Origin: Linyphia triangularis
Taxonomy: Eukaryota > Arthropoda > Arachnida > Araneae > Linyphiidae
DNA: 64,000 nt
Direction: 5' to 3'
NCBI GenBank assembly: GCA_963978545.1
Contig: OZ021723.1
Coordinates: 5,214,273 to 5,278,272 of the forward strand
Part shown: positions 1-10,872 of the stretch, one piece after another
Layout of the letters: each line of letters opens with the position of its first letter
How positions within the stretch are numbered: position 1 is the first letter of the stretch
The notes under the pieces: generated by a model
Databases searched by the model: none
What the model was told of the DNA's origin: nothing
What the model saw: only the letters and a program-made list of their open reading frames with translations
Made by a program: the position numbers and the translations under genes

Positions 1-851
1 ATTATGTCTTCACTCTGCTAAAATGGATTAACTGCCTATGAGCACGCTGAAGATCTATCGTCTAGTAATGTCAAGTTAAGTTGGAGTTTAGTATAGTGAT
101 GTCAAGTTAAGTTGAAATTTAGTATAGTCGAAACTACCATTCCTAAACTTTGTAAAAAAATTACACCGAACATTTGAAGAAATCCCACTATAATCGAAAT
201 ATTTAGCCAACGCAGTCAGGAGAAATGACGTTTTCTATCAAACCCGTGAGTATATAATAGATTATGAATATAAAAGTATTTATTTTTTTATTTCTGCTTC
301 CAAAACAGTCTTACTTTTTAATTTGTGCGAATTGGAAATAAAGTTACATCAATTTTAAAACAGATAGTCTGATGTCAAATGAAACCGGAAGTAACATTCC
401 GAAACCGGAAACCATCAAAAATAGCTTTGTTTTATTGTTTTTTTATCAAATAAATTCTTAATATTATTTTTATATATTTAAATATTGTTTCTATAAATAT
501 TACAGCACTTTTCTATAGTTAATTTATTTTATTTCGAATAATGGCAATGCACTCTCATTTGGATTTGTTTACATTCGCAGAGCTCAATTTTATTTATCTG
601 AAATATTTCATTTATTCATAATTTACTACACAGTTTCTTTATAATTTTTGATAAAAATACGATAAAACATATCAGAAAATGGATAAAGTCAAGAGTTATC
701 GCTCTAAAAAGCGAAAATATTATGGAAACCAGATGCCGTGATGAATTCCGAGAATGCGACGCCCCGTGCCAAAAACTGCAAGCTCTTCAAAACTTGGCAA
801 TTTATCAGCTGTAAGTTTAAATTACACTTGCACAGATGAAGATATCTACAG
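1..851 (+). repeat. Direct repeat, copy A (pairs with 57679-58528)
   Basis: Bases 1-851 and 57679-58528 are nearly identical; I saw only a few substitutions and a one-base indel in a T run (position 230 region). The first 85 or so bases are the right end of the TATACTAAAC-type MITE; the rest leads into a Mutator-like transposase start. The two copies diverge abruptly at base 852, inside the reading frame, so copy A is truncated there while copy B continues. The left end lies outside the window. Confidence 0.95.
679..851 (+). pseudogene. Mutator-like transposase N-terminus, truncated copy
   Basis: From the ATG at 679 the frame reads a lysine/arginine-rich start (MDKVKSYRSKKRKYYGNQ), then meets stop codons, and continues in another frame into the serine-rich stretch also seen at 58431. 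The basic start with the R-K-x-x-G-N-Q pattern is what I associate with arthropod proteins carrying the 'Mutator-like transposase domain'. The copy ends where the duplicated block ends at 851, so only about 58 codons remain. It is a dead fragment; the fuller copy is at 58356-58811. Confidence 0.55.
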
Positions 852-1177
852 TTGTGGTAAAAAAATAAGTTACATAAACAAAATTTTTCGTTATTTTTTG
901 ATAATTTCTTTCTTTTAAATTTTGAAACACACATATTCCTCTGATAAGGTAAAATCAATAACCTAAATTATGACAAAATTGGCGTATACTTAAGAATTAT
1001 ATGTTTAAACCCAAACAATTTATTAAAGAGCCAGACAATATTAATAACATAATATTTGAATTATCAGTCATAAAAATATTTAGAATTAACTGTGAAGTAT
1101 TTAATAAAATTTATTTCTCTTAGAGAGATTCATTTATAGTTAAAAAATATCCCAAGTTTAAAAATATAGAGTTTTAA
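852..1177. other. AT-rich stretch without a gene
   Basis: No convincing reading frame. A stretch near 981-1023 (GTATACTTAAGAATTATATG core) recurs near 54641-54683 with a few differences, so at least this part is repeat-derived. Confidence 0.6.
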
Positions 1178-1616
1178 GGGGACGTAACAGTCTTCGACGA
1201 AATTTACATTCAACTTTAATGTCCTATAAATTATTTAATTTTCAATATATATGCACATTTTTTGCACAGGATTTATTGTTGAATATTTGTTAATATAGTA
1301 ATTGTGTAAAAATAATCAAAAAATTGAATAATTTAATTTTATAAACATTTTTTGAACGATGAAATTTTTTAGATTTAAAAAATAGTCATTTGCCTTGGTA
1401 CACTTTATAAAGAAAATTTCATCGTTCAAAAAATGTTTATAAAATTAAATTATTCAATTTTTTTATTATTTTTACACAATTACTATATTAACAAATATTC
1501 AACAATAAATCCTGTGCAAAAAATGTGCATATATATTAAAAATTAAATAATTTATAGAACATTGAAGTTGGATGTAAATACTGCTTTTAAATTTCGTCGA
1601 AGACTGTTAAGCCCCC
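1178..1616. mobile_element. Palindromic MITE flanked by TTAA
   Basis: The element is one long inverted repeat with arms of about 190 bp (1178-1370 and 1405-1616) and a loop of roughly 35 bp. The outermost bases read GGGG on the left and CCCC on the right, and both ends are flanked by TTAA (1174-1177 and 1617-1620). A TTAA target duplication is the hallmark of piggyBac-superfamily insertion, so this is best read as a piggyBac-mobilised foldback MITE. No coding capacity. Confidence 0.8.
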
Positions 1617-1622
1617 TTAATC

Positions 1623-2124
1623 TCATTTATTGTAAATATAAAATTTTTGCCAATGATCTATTATAACTATATATGATAATATACCAATAATAAGGCCTAG
1701 CCCGATCGGTTTTATAGATTTAAGTATATTTTTTCTTAAATATATCACTGGAAAATTGTTCCATCCACCATGAAAATATACAAATTCCATGGCGTAGGTT
1801 TTTAAAAATTCAATTGCATCCTTTTCAATTTTAGACTTTAGTTTTGGATAATTTTCTTGTAATTTAACAATCATTATAATAAAATCTGCAATATGATACC
1901 AATTCATTTCCTTTTGATAGTCAGCTAAAAATGTATTTGCTATGCGTAATAATATAATATCTACGTCAATAATATTATCTTGCCATCTATAAAATAAATA
2001 ATTCAAATTATATTCTACTGCTCTATTTTGAATTTATTTTTGAACATAATCGGTTGAATACTTGAAATTAAATAATTTTTTTGGAATATTCTATAAATTG
2101 ATTGGTATATTGTCTTGTAATCAT
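1623..2124 (-). pseudogene. Bcl-2-like protein, copy 2, one in-frame stop
   Basis: Starting at the ATG at 2124 the frame aligns along its whole length with the intact copy at 2134-2610 but has one TAA near 2064, where the paralogue has CAA (Gln). After the stop it reads the helix and BH1-like segment ending NWYHIADFI, then a BH2-like GGWNNF, then a C-terminal hydrophobic helix (GLGLIIGILSYIVII) typical of tail-anchored Bcl-2 proteins. The BH3 position (RWQDN) keeps an Asp. It begins only 9 bp after the stop of copy 1, so this is a head-to-tail tandem duplicate. Bcl-2 relatives act at mitochondrial membranes to control apoptosis. The assignment is from motifs only; readthrough or a downstream start cannot be excluded. 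Confidence 0.6.
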
Positions 2125-2133
2125 TTCACTTTA

Positions 2134-2610
2134 TTACGGATAAAAATAGTATTTTACAATAATAGACCCAACTATAATTGTTGGAATGACTAGAAATCTA
2201 AAAAAATTAAATTTTATTTTGTAACGTGGGATATCTGGAAAAGATTGCCAACCTCCTTGAAGAAATATCCACAACATACAATAATTTGTTAAATATTGCA
2301 CACTTTCATAAATTATAGGTGTATTTGGTTGCCATTTTTGTAACTCAGCAACCAAAATAATAAAATCAGCTATATGATACCAATTCATTTCTGTTTTAAA
2401 GTCAACTAAAAAAGTGTTTCCAATTCGTGATAATATAATATTCATGTCGATCAAATTTTTTTTCCATCTTAAAAGTAAACGATTTAATTCATGAAATTTA
2501 TTTAAATATCTATTATAAATTTGCTTGGAAACATAATCTGCTGAATAATGAAAATTAAATAACTGTGTCGCAAATTCTTGAAATTGATGTGTATCTTGGA
2601 GTAATGTCAT
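2134..2610 (-). CDS. Bcl-2-like protein with C-terminal membrane anchor
   Basis: Predicted 158-residue protein from the ATG at 2610 (an upstream GTG at 2622 is unlikely in an animal). Order of elements fits the Bcl-2 fold: a divergent BH3-like helix (LLLRWKKNL, about residues 51-59, with KK replacing the usual Gly-Asp), a helix leading into a BH1-like segment (NWYHIADFIILVAEL, residues about 77-91), a BH2-like segment WIFLQGGWQSF (about 115-125), and a hydrophobic tail (residues about 136-155). Family members permeabilise or protect the outer mitochondrial membrane; whether this one is pro- or anti-apoptotic cannot be told. It is intronless and sits in a tandem array of three copies next to a RING-finger gene. 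Alternative: a host Bcl-2 retrocopy rather than a virus-like gene. Confidence 0.65.
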   Translation of the reverse strand: MTLLQDTHQFQEFATQLFNFHYSADYVSKQIYNRYLNKFHELNRLLLRWKKNLIDMNIILSRIGNTFLVDFKTEMNWYHIADFIILVAELQKWQPNTPIIYESVQYLTNYCMLWIFLQGGWQSFPDIPRYKIKFNFFRFLVIPTIIVGSIIVKYYFYP

Positions 2611-2629
2611 TACTTTATTCACAACAGAA

Positions 2630-2735
2630 AAATAAACGATTCAATTTATGATTCAAATATCTGTTAGAAACATTATCTGCTGAAAATTAAATCACATATC
2701 CTTGAAACTAATGTGTATCTTGTTATTACACTTTA
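2630..2735 (-). pseudogene. Third Bcl-2-like copy, N-terminal remnant
   Basis: On the minus strand the bases downstream of 2735 match the first third of the gene at 2134-2610 (the codons for QDTH, SAD, RYLN and LNR can be followed), but with stops and small deletions, and the match ends near 2630 immediately upstream of the intact copy. It shows the array once held at least three units. Confidence 0.7.
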
Positions 2736-2840
2736 TTTACAACCATTATTTACAAGTAATAGATATAATATTTACAACCATTATTTACAAGTAATAGATA
2801 TAATATTTACAACCATTATTTACAAGTAATATATAAATAA
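2735..2840. repeat. 35-bp tandem repeat, three copies
   Basis: The sequence TTTACAACCATTATTTACAA recurs with a 35-bp period (ACAACC at 2739, 2774 and 2809). It lies between the Bcl-2 remnant and the RING gene. Confidence 0.9.
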
Positions 2841-2863
2841 TATTTACATATCGATACAGGCGG

Positions 2864-3109
2864 TCAGATGATGATTGGAGTCCTACAAATTGGGCATTTT
2901 TCGCAAACAGAAAACCATTCAATGATGCAAGTTCGATGAAAAATATGTCGACATTTTAAAGATGTTCCAGTCGTTGTAAAATTCTTTAAACAAATGGCAC
3001 ATGGATCTTGTTGAGAATGAATTCTCCAAGATTTCATTTGATACATAAACCGGATACCATTCATAAAAACTGGAAATGAACTCGCCCGACTCGTTCTCCT
3101 GTCTGCCAC
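2864..3109 (-). CDS. RING-H2 finger protein, probably frameshifted at its start
   Basis: The frame encodes a compact RING-H2 domain in the last 50 residues: CAIC, a spacer of about 13, then KCRHIFHRTC and CPIC, giving the C-x2-C...C-x-H-x2-H-x2-C...C-x2-C ligand order. Such proteins are E3 ubiquitin ligases that bind an E2 enzyme. The open frame begins only with GTG (3109) and is closed upstream by a TGA; an ATG at 3144 lies in another frame, separated by a run of six G (3125-3130), so a one-base slip may have broken the N-terminus. The protein ends five residues after the last zinc ligand. Neighbours are the Bcl-2-like array downstream and an unknown gene upstream, all on the minus strand. 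Confidence 0.7.
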   Translation of the reverse strand: MADRRTSRASSFPVFMNGIRFMYQMKSWRIHSQQDPCAICLKNFTTTGTSLKCRHIFHRTCIIEWFSVCEKCPICRTPIII

Positions 3110-3144
3110 TCCTGGGATTGCTGTGGGGGGTCACTGTCGAACAT

Positions 3145-3571
3145 TAAAAGATCATTACTATATGTATACAGCCTACAATAGGGGTGTGCGTTGGGTCATC
3201 TGCTTGATATGTCAGAGAAAAAAAACCCTCATTTAAAATTACCCTTCACGGTTTGCAGTGTAATAACCTGCAACACTGGTTTATATATAAATATATCATT
3301 ACTGTCAAAAAATTATAATCTTAATACCTTAAACGTCCAAATTGTTTTCCCTACAGTAGAATAATAGTTAACCTTTGAATTCTTTCAAATACAATTATTC
3401 AATATATTTTGAAGTAATATTCAAACAGTTGTAAAAAAACATTTATTTAACAATACTTTATTAATTTTAAATACAAACATAGTTGGAATACATATATTCA
3501 AGCAGTTATTAAAAAGACATTTATTTAACAATAATTTTAAATATAAAGATAATCGGGATAACAATTGTAAT
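3145..3571. other. Intergenic, nothing recognised
   Basis: AT-rich sequence between the RING gene and the next minus-strand frame. An imperfect repeat of a TTTATTTAACAAT core occurs near 3441 and 3520. No gene seen. Confidence 0.5.
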
Positions 3572-3964
3572 TTATTTTTTTAATATTTTTGGCTTCCCAC
3601 GAGAAATCTTGTGCTTTTTGACAGCATGGTGTTCTGTTGGAGCGGATACTGAAGAATTGTTTTGGATTGGAGTATTTGGTATTCCAAATATCATATCTAC
3701 TTTAACATGTATTAATTGAACTATTGAAGAAACCGTTGAGTTGTGGTTGCCTCTAGCAATGTCAATAAATTCTTCTAATACTTCCCTCCGAAATCTGTCA
3801 CTTATATAAGTGGGCTGAATATCGTATGTATTACATATTGGCTCTGGAGAGACAAATGTATTGGCTAAAGGTTGAATATCGGAAGACACATTCACTTCCA
3901 ACTCATTTACTGTTGAACAGCCAGATAAAGATGAAATGTCACTAAACAGGGCTCCGTTTTCCAT
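3572..3964 (-). CDS. Unknown 130-residue protein
   Basis: Open frame from ATG at 3964 to the stop at 3572. I do not recognise a family. The N-terminal 50 residues are acidic and Ser/Thr-rich, the middle (ISDRFRREVLEEFIDIARGN) is likely helical, and the C-terminus is strongly basic (KKHKISRGKPKILKK), which could be a nuclear localisation signal or a nucleic-acid-binding tail. It is the most upstream of a run of minus-strand genes leading into the RING and Bcl-2-like genes. Confidence 0.5.
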   Translation of the reverse strand: MENGALFSDISSLSGCSTVNELEVNVSSDIQPLANTFVSPEPICNTYDIQPTYISDRFRREVLEEFIDIARGNHNSTVSSIVQLIHVKVDMIFGIPNTPIQNNSSVSAPTEHHAVKKHKISRGKPKILKK

Positions 3965-4961
3965 TTCCTATAAAATTGTAACACATTAAGGAAACTTGGT
4001 GTCTTAATAGAATTGCAGCACACATCGAACTTTTATTTATTAGAGGGTTTAAATATTACAGTTTATCCTTAAAAGAAATTATTTGAAGAAAAAAAAATTA
4101 CTTATTTGTCTGCACAAATATATTTTTTTTTCACTAGGCTGACTCAATTCCGAAAAAGATACCGAAATTAATTTCAATTGTATTAATTTCTTTCATACGA
4201 ATAAATATTTCAACATCCATTTGTTTACAGCTTGGCACATTGAAACCAACACAATATAGACAGGTGGGGGAATGAATCTTTTTGTCTGTTTTCGGGTACT
4301 GGAAAAATTGAATGGAGGTCGATGTTTTTGGGCAAGCTGTTTGAACTAAAAATGACTTGCACTGCTATTTTTCTAACAGTATGTTAAGATATATTTAGAA
4401 ATGTCAAAGCAAAAATAACTTCTATTTGGAATAATTTTTAATTAATAAAATACTGGATGAGTATAAATTTCAGATTATAATTAATTGGAAGGTTTTAAAA
4501 AATATTTATTTGGTAGATGATATTTTTAATAATGTCTGGTTCTTTTTAAATGACCGTCTTCATAAAAACATAACTATTGTCTACAAAAATAGAAGTGTGA
4601 AACCATTTTTTAAAAAAAAAAAATTATGAGCGCAGAAAACTCATTTAGTATATTGATGAGCGGGATAAAATTTAATACATTCGGGAATATTTTAAAAATG
4701 TACACCTTAATAAAATACACTTTTAAATCGTACTTGTCTTTTTTTTTAAATCAAGGATTAAATTTTAAGCCCAACATTGAATTTCTTGATACATTCTATT
4801 AATTTGAATGGTTTCATAAATAATGTTAGGTATGTTGAAACTATCCTCACTCGAATTTAATATTCTCCTCCAAAGTTTTTCACTATAGTTTTAAATCAGC
4901 TTTTTAATAATTATGTACATTTTTTCTAATTGAGAACCTTTGTTGTAAAAAAATAGGATTT
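3965..4961. other. Intergenic, nothing recognised
   Basis: About 1 kb of AT-rich sequence with no frame, repeat or element end that I can support. Confidence 0.5.
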
Positions 4962-5105
4962 TCATTTCTTCTTAATTATTTTGAATCTGCAAAGCGGGCA
5001 TGAACTCTGTTTTTCTAACCACTCAGAGATACACTCTTTATGAAAAAAATGCCTACAATGTAGTGAATCTATAGGGTCAATTCCATGAAAATGCGACATA
5101 GACAT
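4962..5105 (-). pseudogene. RING-H2 finger fragment, 47 residues
   Basis: Minus-strand frame from ATG at 5105 encodes the second half of a RING-H2 domain: [11 protein letters not shown] followed by CPLC, then a basic end. The first zinc-binding Cys pair (C-x2-C) is absent and the frame is closed upstream, so this cannot fold as a normal RING. It resembles but is not a copy of the RING at 2864-3109. Either a 5'-truncated gene or the last exon of a spliced gene. Confidence 0.7.
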
Positions 5106-5433
5106 AATTTTTTAAATTATCACTAAATTAATGTTTTTTTGTTCCAGTTCTTAGAAAAAAAGTCAAATTGTATGAAAATAATAAGATATAATAAGAAAAT
5201 CGTATGAATATTTTTTTTATAGTTAATTAATCTAGGACTTACTTTGAAACCGAAAATCTGTTATTTTTACCTCTAGTTTAATGCCCATTGAAGCACTTAA
5301 ATAACACATAGATTTTTGAAATAAACATATTTTTTTAAAGAATGGTTCACTTTATGCTTAAAAACAACAAAATTTTTACTTAAAACTTCTTAATAATTTT
5401 GCTATTCCCCTCAAACTTGTTATTAGTGTTCAT

Positions 5434-7394
5434 GTCATGTCTGTCACAAAAAACTTGGATTTTTTTATTTTAAACAAAATCCACTTAATAAAAATTATTA
5501 ACACTTTATTTTCTCTTTTTATAGATCAAAACAAACAGTTCATAAAAAATGTGAAAAATAAATTTAAAATTTGAGCAAAATATAGAATATTAAATTTTGT
5601 CATGTCTGTCACACCAGTCATGTCTGTCACAATTAATTTTTCAAGCAACTTAGCCTTAATTTTTTACTTTGAAAGTTGTTATTATTATTATTTAACTTAG
5701 TATTGATGGCAATAGTATTTCTGTACAACTCAACTAAAAAAAAGCTCAGAAAATCAGAGGATGGATCTGCAGTTCGCAACATAAAAAGAGGGAATTTTAA
5801 ATGATGTATTAAACTTAATGGAAAAACAGCTTATATACTTTTTGTGCCACTTGTATACAAAACATACACATTCTAATGTGTTTACCAATTTATTAAAAAA
5901 TCTGCTACATGGAAAACTTGTGATACAAACTAATTTCAGTGAAAACTATTCTCATATTTATCAGGAGGAAATTCAGTTTGCTCATTGGCAGAATGCTTTC
6001 TCTACTATATACACTACAATGGTATATTATTGTGATAGTGACTCTGTCACTGTTTCTCAGAGTCATGTGTAATTCTAATTATGGTAATCATGACAAATAT
6101 TCTGTTATTGTATTTAACAATTTAGTCATCGAAAAATTCATGAAAGGTCACTTAGAGTTTAAAGTACAAGTGATTGAATTCCAATCTGATGGAACATTTC
6201 AACCCAAAACAACCATTAAACAAAAATATGCAATATTTTCCATGACACAAAGTAAGCTCCAACAGTCTGTCATTTTTTATCCACCTCACATGGCAAAGGA
6301 TGCATTGGTGGGGCTATTAAGCGTCAAATCAGAGATGCTACTCGAACCAGAAGTCTAGATTCTAAAACGCCATGTAAGTTTGCTGAAGCTGCAATGAAAA
6401 TTTGTCCTAGAATCAGTGGTATGAACCATAAGAAAAATATAAAGATTGATAGCAAAACTTGATCTGACATGGCAAGAAATCGAAACAATGCCTGGTACAA
6501 GAAATCTAAAGGAAACCGTTGTTTCCGATCGTGTGTACCTGGCATAATATTTTATAGCCCCACTTCAGAGTGTAAAAAAGGTACTCTTTTAAATTTCAAT
6601 ACTGGTGAATGACCTATTGGAAAATGCAACTGTTCACAATTTGCAATGTAGCCAATGGATGAATCCACAATACAATAATGAGGTTTTTTGAGATTTTGAT
6701 GGATTAATAACACAAATCGCACAGAACCAGTGCAAAATAAAATGCTTTGTACCAAATAAAATTAAAGGTATGTTTAAATTTGAAACAGAAGTTCATGTTG
6801 CCTGGCATGAGAAAGAGCAAATGTGGCAGCTCCCACACTAGTCAATTCCAAGGGATTTTAAATATTTTTTATAATTTATTTTGTGAGTCATATAACATAA
6901 TATATTAATGTTATATCATATTGTAATCTTCAAGTCATGATAAAAATAAAGAAAATTATATTTAAGAAAAAAATACTTAACTTCATAGAAAATTGTACAC
7001 GTGTCATGTCTGTCACAAAACCTTGTCATGTCTGTCACGCTGATAAATATTTTATAATATTTTACTATTTAAAAATTTCTTAACATTTTTCTTTCTGCTT
7101 GACATATCCAAGTCTTATTTTGATCCCCAAAAAATTTTAGACTTGACAAGCATATCAATTAAGAGCAAATGGTAATAATATATGGTCACTCAAAATCTAT
7201 GTCTCAATTTTGTCATGTCTGTCACAGCACGTTTTAACCCAATTAATTAAAAGTAATTTTTCCAGAATTAAAATTTTAGTGTTTTTTATAACTAAGGCCT
7301 ATATTTACATCACCCCATGGCAATGTTTTACCTGTTAATTAATATTTAGTACTTAAAGATGAACAAGAAACTTGTCTCATGTCATGTCTGTCAC
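5434..7394 (+). repeat. Seven dispersed copies of GTCATGTCTGTCAC
   Basis: Exact 14-bp copies start at 5434, 5599, 5617, 7003, 7025, 7212 and 7381, all in the same orientation, three before and four after the decayed gene at 5818-6840. Spacing is irregular (165, 18, 1386, 22, 187 and 169 bp). Confidence 0.9.
5818..6840 (+). pseudogene. Decayed mobile-element gene of an uncharacterised animal family
   Basis: Three frames joined by indels read as one protein: an N-terminal part at 5818-6060 with the segment TNFSENYSHIYQEEIQFAHW, a middle in another frame (HDKYSVIVF, then SDG and IKQKY near 6200-6230), and a third part from about 6299 beginning GCIGGAIKRQIRDATR. I recall this order of blocks (D/N-F-S-E-N, Q-x-E-x-Q-x-A-H-W, S-H/D-K, S-D-G, K-G-x-x-G-G-x-x-K-R) from widespread, unnamed transposon-associated proteins in arthropods and cnidarians. 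At least two frameshifts and several stops make it non-functional. The catalytic role of the family is unknown to me. Confidence 0.5.
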
Positions 7395-8640
7395 AAATGG
7401 AATTCACCATAGATGTTATCAAGACTTTTTTAATATTTACATACTAATTTACTTGATGGGTTTACCCTACTCAAATTAATTCTGACCACACCAAACCTTA
7501 AGATTAAATCTGAAAAAAAAACTCTTAGACTGTATTCGCCATTTTTGGAATTTATATAGATTTACTTACCAAAATAGAATGATTTCCCTCTTATAAAAAA
7601 ATACTTTGGCTCTGTGAATACAATGTTTTAGACAAGTTTATTTATATTATAGGTTTTTATATCCTTAAGACAGCATTTATAGAAATTTCAGCTGTGGCTG
7701 AGACATGTCAGCTGTTGAAAATAATACACTTTTAATTTGAATTCCTTCGTGAAATCATTTATACCAATGTAAGACGTTTCACCACCTGTCTATATTTGAC
7801 AACTGTATAAATATTGTTACTGGGAAATGCTTGATGATTTGATTGACGTGATTTCAATTATCCTGACATACTTATTTTAAACAATACACGAAATATCTTT
7901 ACAGTTGAGTAAATTATTCAAAACCTTGTTATTTCTTGCAAGGAAATTCAAGATATAGGTCAGCAGTCAATTCTTAAAATATAGGAAGGTTTACAACACA
8001 AAATCACCAGGCAAAGTAATTATGAACACAGCGTCTTTGAAATTTTATTTTATAAACAATTTTTTACAACACTTTAATAATCCAACATACAATAAAATTA
8101 AAGAGCTATTGATTTAAAATACCATGAATGTTTTACATATTTACTGGTAGTTGAAAAAAATTTAAACTGTATACTTGAAGCAAGGTATAATAAAATCGGG
8201 ACTATTTAGTTTTACCTACATAACCAAGTTTTCCTTAAACATATATTTAATTAAATTTTCTCTGTAGGTTATCATTTTTTGTAAAATTATGTTTAGTGAA
8301 AATTCATTTGCCAAAGAGACTAACCATTATGTTTGAATACTTTTTCAACAGGCTGTACATAATAGGCTAGTCCCGTATTACAGTAGAATTGATTAAATGA
8401 CCTTTCCTCTTAAGAACTTTACTGGCCGGGACGTGCAGTTTTTAAGAAGGGGGAAATCTTGCACAAATTCAATTGTGCTTCAGACCTTTGCTGCGAGGTC
8501 CAATGTATTTAAAATCTAACAGGAAAGAAAAGTCGCCTTCATTTAAAACATACTTTTTTAACAGAAAGGTATCATTTTATTTTAAACTTTCGGGCCTTTA
8601 ATAATATAATTTAAACGTGTTTTGCATTGTTGCTTAATGT
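7395..8640. other. Intergenic, nothing recognised
   Basis: AT-rich, no convincing frame on either strand and no element termini recognised. Confidence 0.5.
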
Positions 8641-8804
8641 CTTCTTTCACACATACACATTGGTGAATATAGGTTTAAGAAATATAGAAAAATTGAGATG
8701 CGATATTTTAGGAAGCAAAAAATGACTCCAGTTAAAGGTTAAGTAATAAATGTTTATTGTCCTTTTTAATGCTTTGCTGGCGAAGTAAACAATCTTTTGC
8801 TTTC

Positions 8805-9240
8805 TCAATATCCATAACTCAATATCCATTTCATCTTGCAAGTTCGAATCGATGGTACATGTACGATATAATAATACTGTGTGTAAAAGTATTCGTCTAA
8901 GCCAGTAAATTGTACTGTTTTAGGTTCGGGAATATGGTCGGGAAGTAAAACCAGTTTCTTCTTCAAATTCTCTCATGGCACATTTAAAAGAATCACTTTC
9001 CCTTTTATCTTTTTGGCCGTCTTCAAATTGAACGTTACAGCGAAATCTGCAACAGTCCCATCGGAAAGCAGAATTTTGTTTTGGAAGAAAATTGAAACCA
9101 AAGTCTACATAATTTATTTTCTTGTGATACATTTCGTATTTTGATAAAACATATGGATATTTTCTTTCAATCATGACGACAGACGTATTATTTACAATTA
9201 CAATGAGGCCGTATGAAACAGAAAACTTGCCAATTTTCAT
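8805..9240 (-). pseudogene. Nudix hydrolase, frameshifted
   Basis: From ATG at 9240 the frame gives 106 residues with a near-canonical Nudix box (KRESDSFKCAMREFEEETGF, residues about 79-98); the catalytic R-E-x-x-E-E is intact, although the spacing from the first Glu to Arg-Glu is one residue longer than the usual consensus. The frame then closes early. In a neighbouring frame the match resumes near 8950 with a Nudix-like tail (FTGLDEYFYTQYYYIV) until 8805, so one indel broke the gene. Nudix enzymes hydrolyse nucleoside diphosphate linkages (nucleotides, ADP-ribose, mRNA caps). Intronless; related enzymes occur in insect DNA viruses and in hosts, and the sequence alone does not decide between them. 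Confidence 0.65.
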
Positions 9241-9396
9241 GGTGACTAAATAAATATTTTTTACTTGTGCCTTTGCTTTTTTATTAAATATGTGGCAAAG
9301 TAAAAAAAAAATATAAAAAATATTTTAATTTCATACTGTCGTTAGTAAATAATTTTTTCTGTAATGTGAAATTAAATACTTTTTTTACAAGGGGAG

Positions 9397-10285
9397 TTTT
9401 AGGAAAAGATTCTCGTTTTTTTAATTTTATTTCGTTGAAATAATAAAAGATACCAATTTATTGTCACCTAGATACATTTTAAATGAATCCAATGTACATT
9501 TTAACCAGGAAGTAAATTAGTGACCTTCTTTAATACACCCGGGTCAATCCAAACTACTGTGAGACCCGCTGTTCATATATACATTATAAGGAATGTTATC
9601 TATTGATGTTCAAAGTAGTGTATCCCCTCCTAACCAGCCTTTTTAAGAGAAATCAACTACCTGGTCAATTAGAAAACAAAGCGGTATGCAGGATTTTGAA
9701 GACAGAATTTGTTGGGTGCCTGTAACGCTTTGGTTTAAAGTTACGGACGCCCGTAGAGGGATAATTTGTTACTTAATCAATGTTATGTTATGTTTACAAA
9801 AATGAATTTATTAGATAGTTTTATTAGTAGGGTACAATTTAATTCGTATTGTATCGCATCTTTTCTTCAAAACTATAACATTTTTCTATATTAGAAGTTG
9901 TATTTGAATCATTATTCCTAAAAAGTTTATATCAAGATATTTCCAGAAAACAGATTAGTGGAATAATACTTTAGTTTTTTATTTAATTTAATTTTTAGAC
10001 AGAAGTTAGAAAGTTGCGTATAACTTTAAAAAGTAATATACAAATTGTATTGTATCTTTTCCAAAGGTATATTTTCGCTTTTATTTGGCTCTGAATAGAA
10101 TTATTGGCAGGTTTAAAATCTCCTCGCAACATATCATTGAAGGTAAAATAGACAAATGTAGCTTGTTCAAATTTTGACCTTCATCTTAATAAAACGGATC
10201 GTAAATATGTATATATATTCCTAAATTTGTATATAAAAGAACATTTAAAATGGAATTAATATATATGAAACAAATCTAGAACTTT
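9397..10285. repeat. Dispersed repeat, copy 1 (pairs with 18605-19658)
   Basis: Begins near GGAAAAGATTCTCG and ends near ACAAATCTAGAACTT. Both halves match the block at 18605-19658; the middles differ (9566-9750 here against 18781-19160 there). It carries no gene. Confidence 0.8.
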
Positions 10286-10872
10286 TAGATATTGTGAAAC
10301 AGATGTAGTACAGAGCATTTAACTATCACAAAAACATGATAACTAAGTTAAAATATTAAGCGTTTTCTTGATATTTATGAGGAGATTCTTAATATTACTA
10401 TCTTGCGTTTGACCCAATTAAATGATGCAAATATAGAAATTATTTGATAGTTTTGATTACGTAGGTCTTCAATTTGGCTATTTTTATATGATATTCAGAT
10501 TAGTACAACTTAAGTATGACCGTTGCTAGAAACCGCATTTATCTGTGAAGCACCAAATCAAATTGCGCCAAAGACATATTTCATCTGAAAGTTTTGTATT
10601 CTTCAAAATTTTTTAGTACACAGAGAAATCCAATGCTCGGCTCCTTGTCAACTTCATAATTACAACAAAGAAATAATATCACAAATAAAATACTACGCTT
10701 CTGGTGTAAAACTTGTATAATACAAAAATTTATTGAAATCTAATAATATGAAACAATCAAAAGAAGAATGGAAACATTATAATAAAACACTATACTAAAA
10801 ACAAGGATGAAAACATTATACTAAAAACAATCAAAAGAAGAATGAAAACACCTTATGACATTAATATTTAAG
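10286..10872. other. Intergenic with a short duplicated motif
   Basis: No gene. The motif ACAATCAAAAGAAGAATG occurs at about 10751 and 10827. Confidence 0.55.

Noticed and set aside
6324..6755. Minus-strand frames opposite the decayed mobile-element gene
   Set aside because: The plus strand carries the recognisable conserved blocks; the minus frames are shadows.
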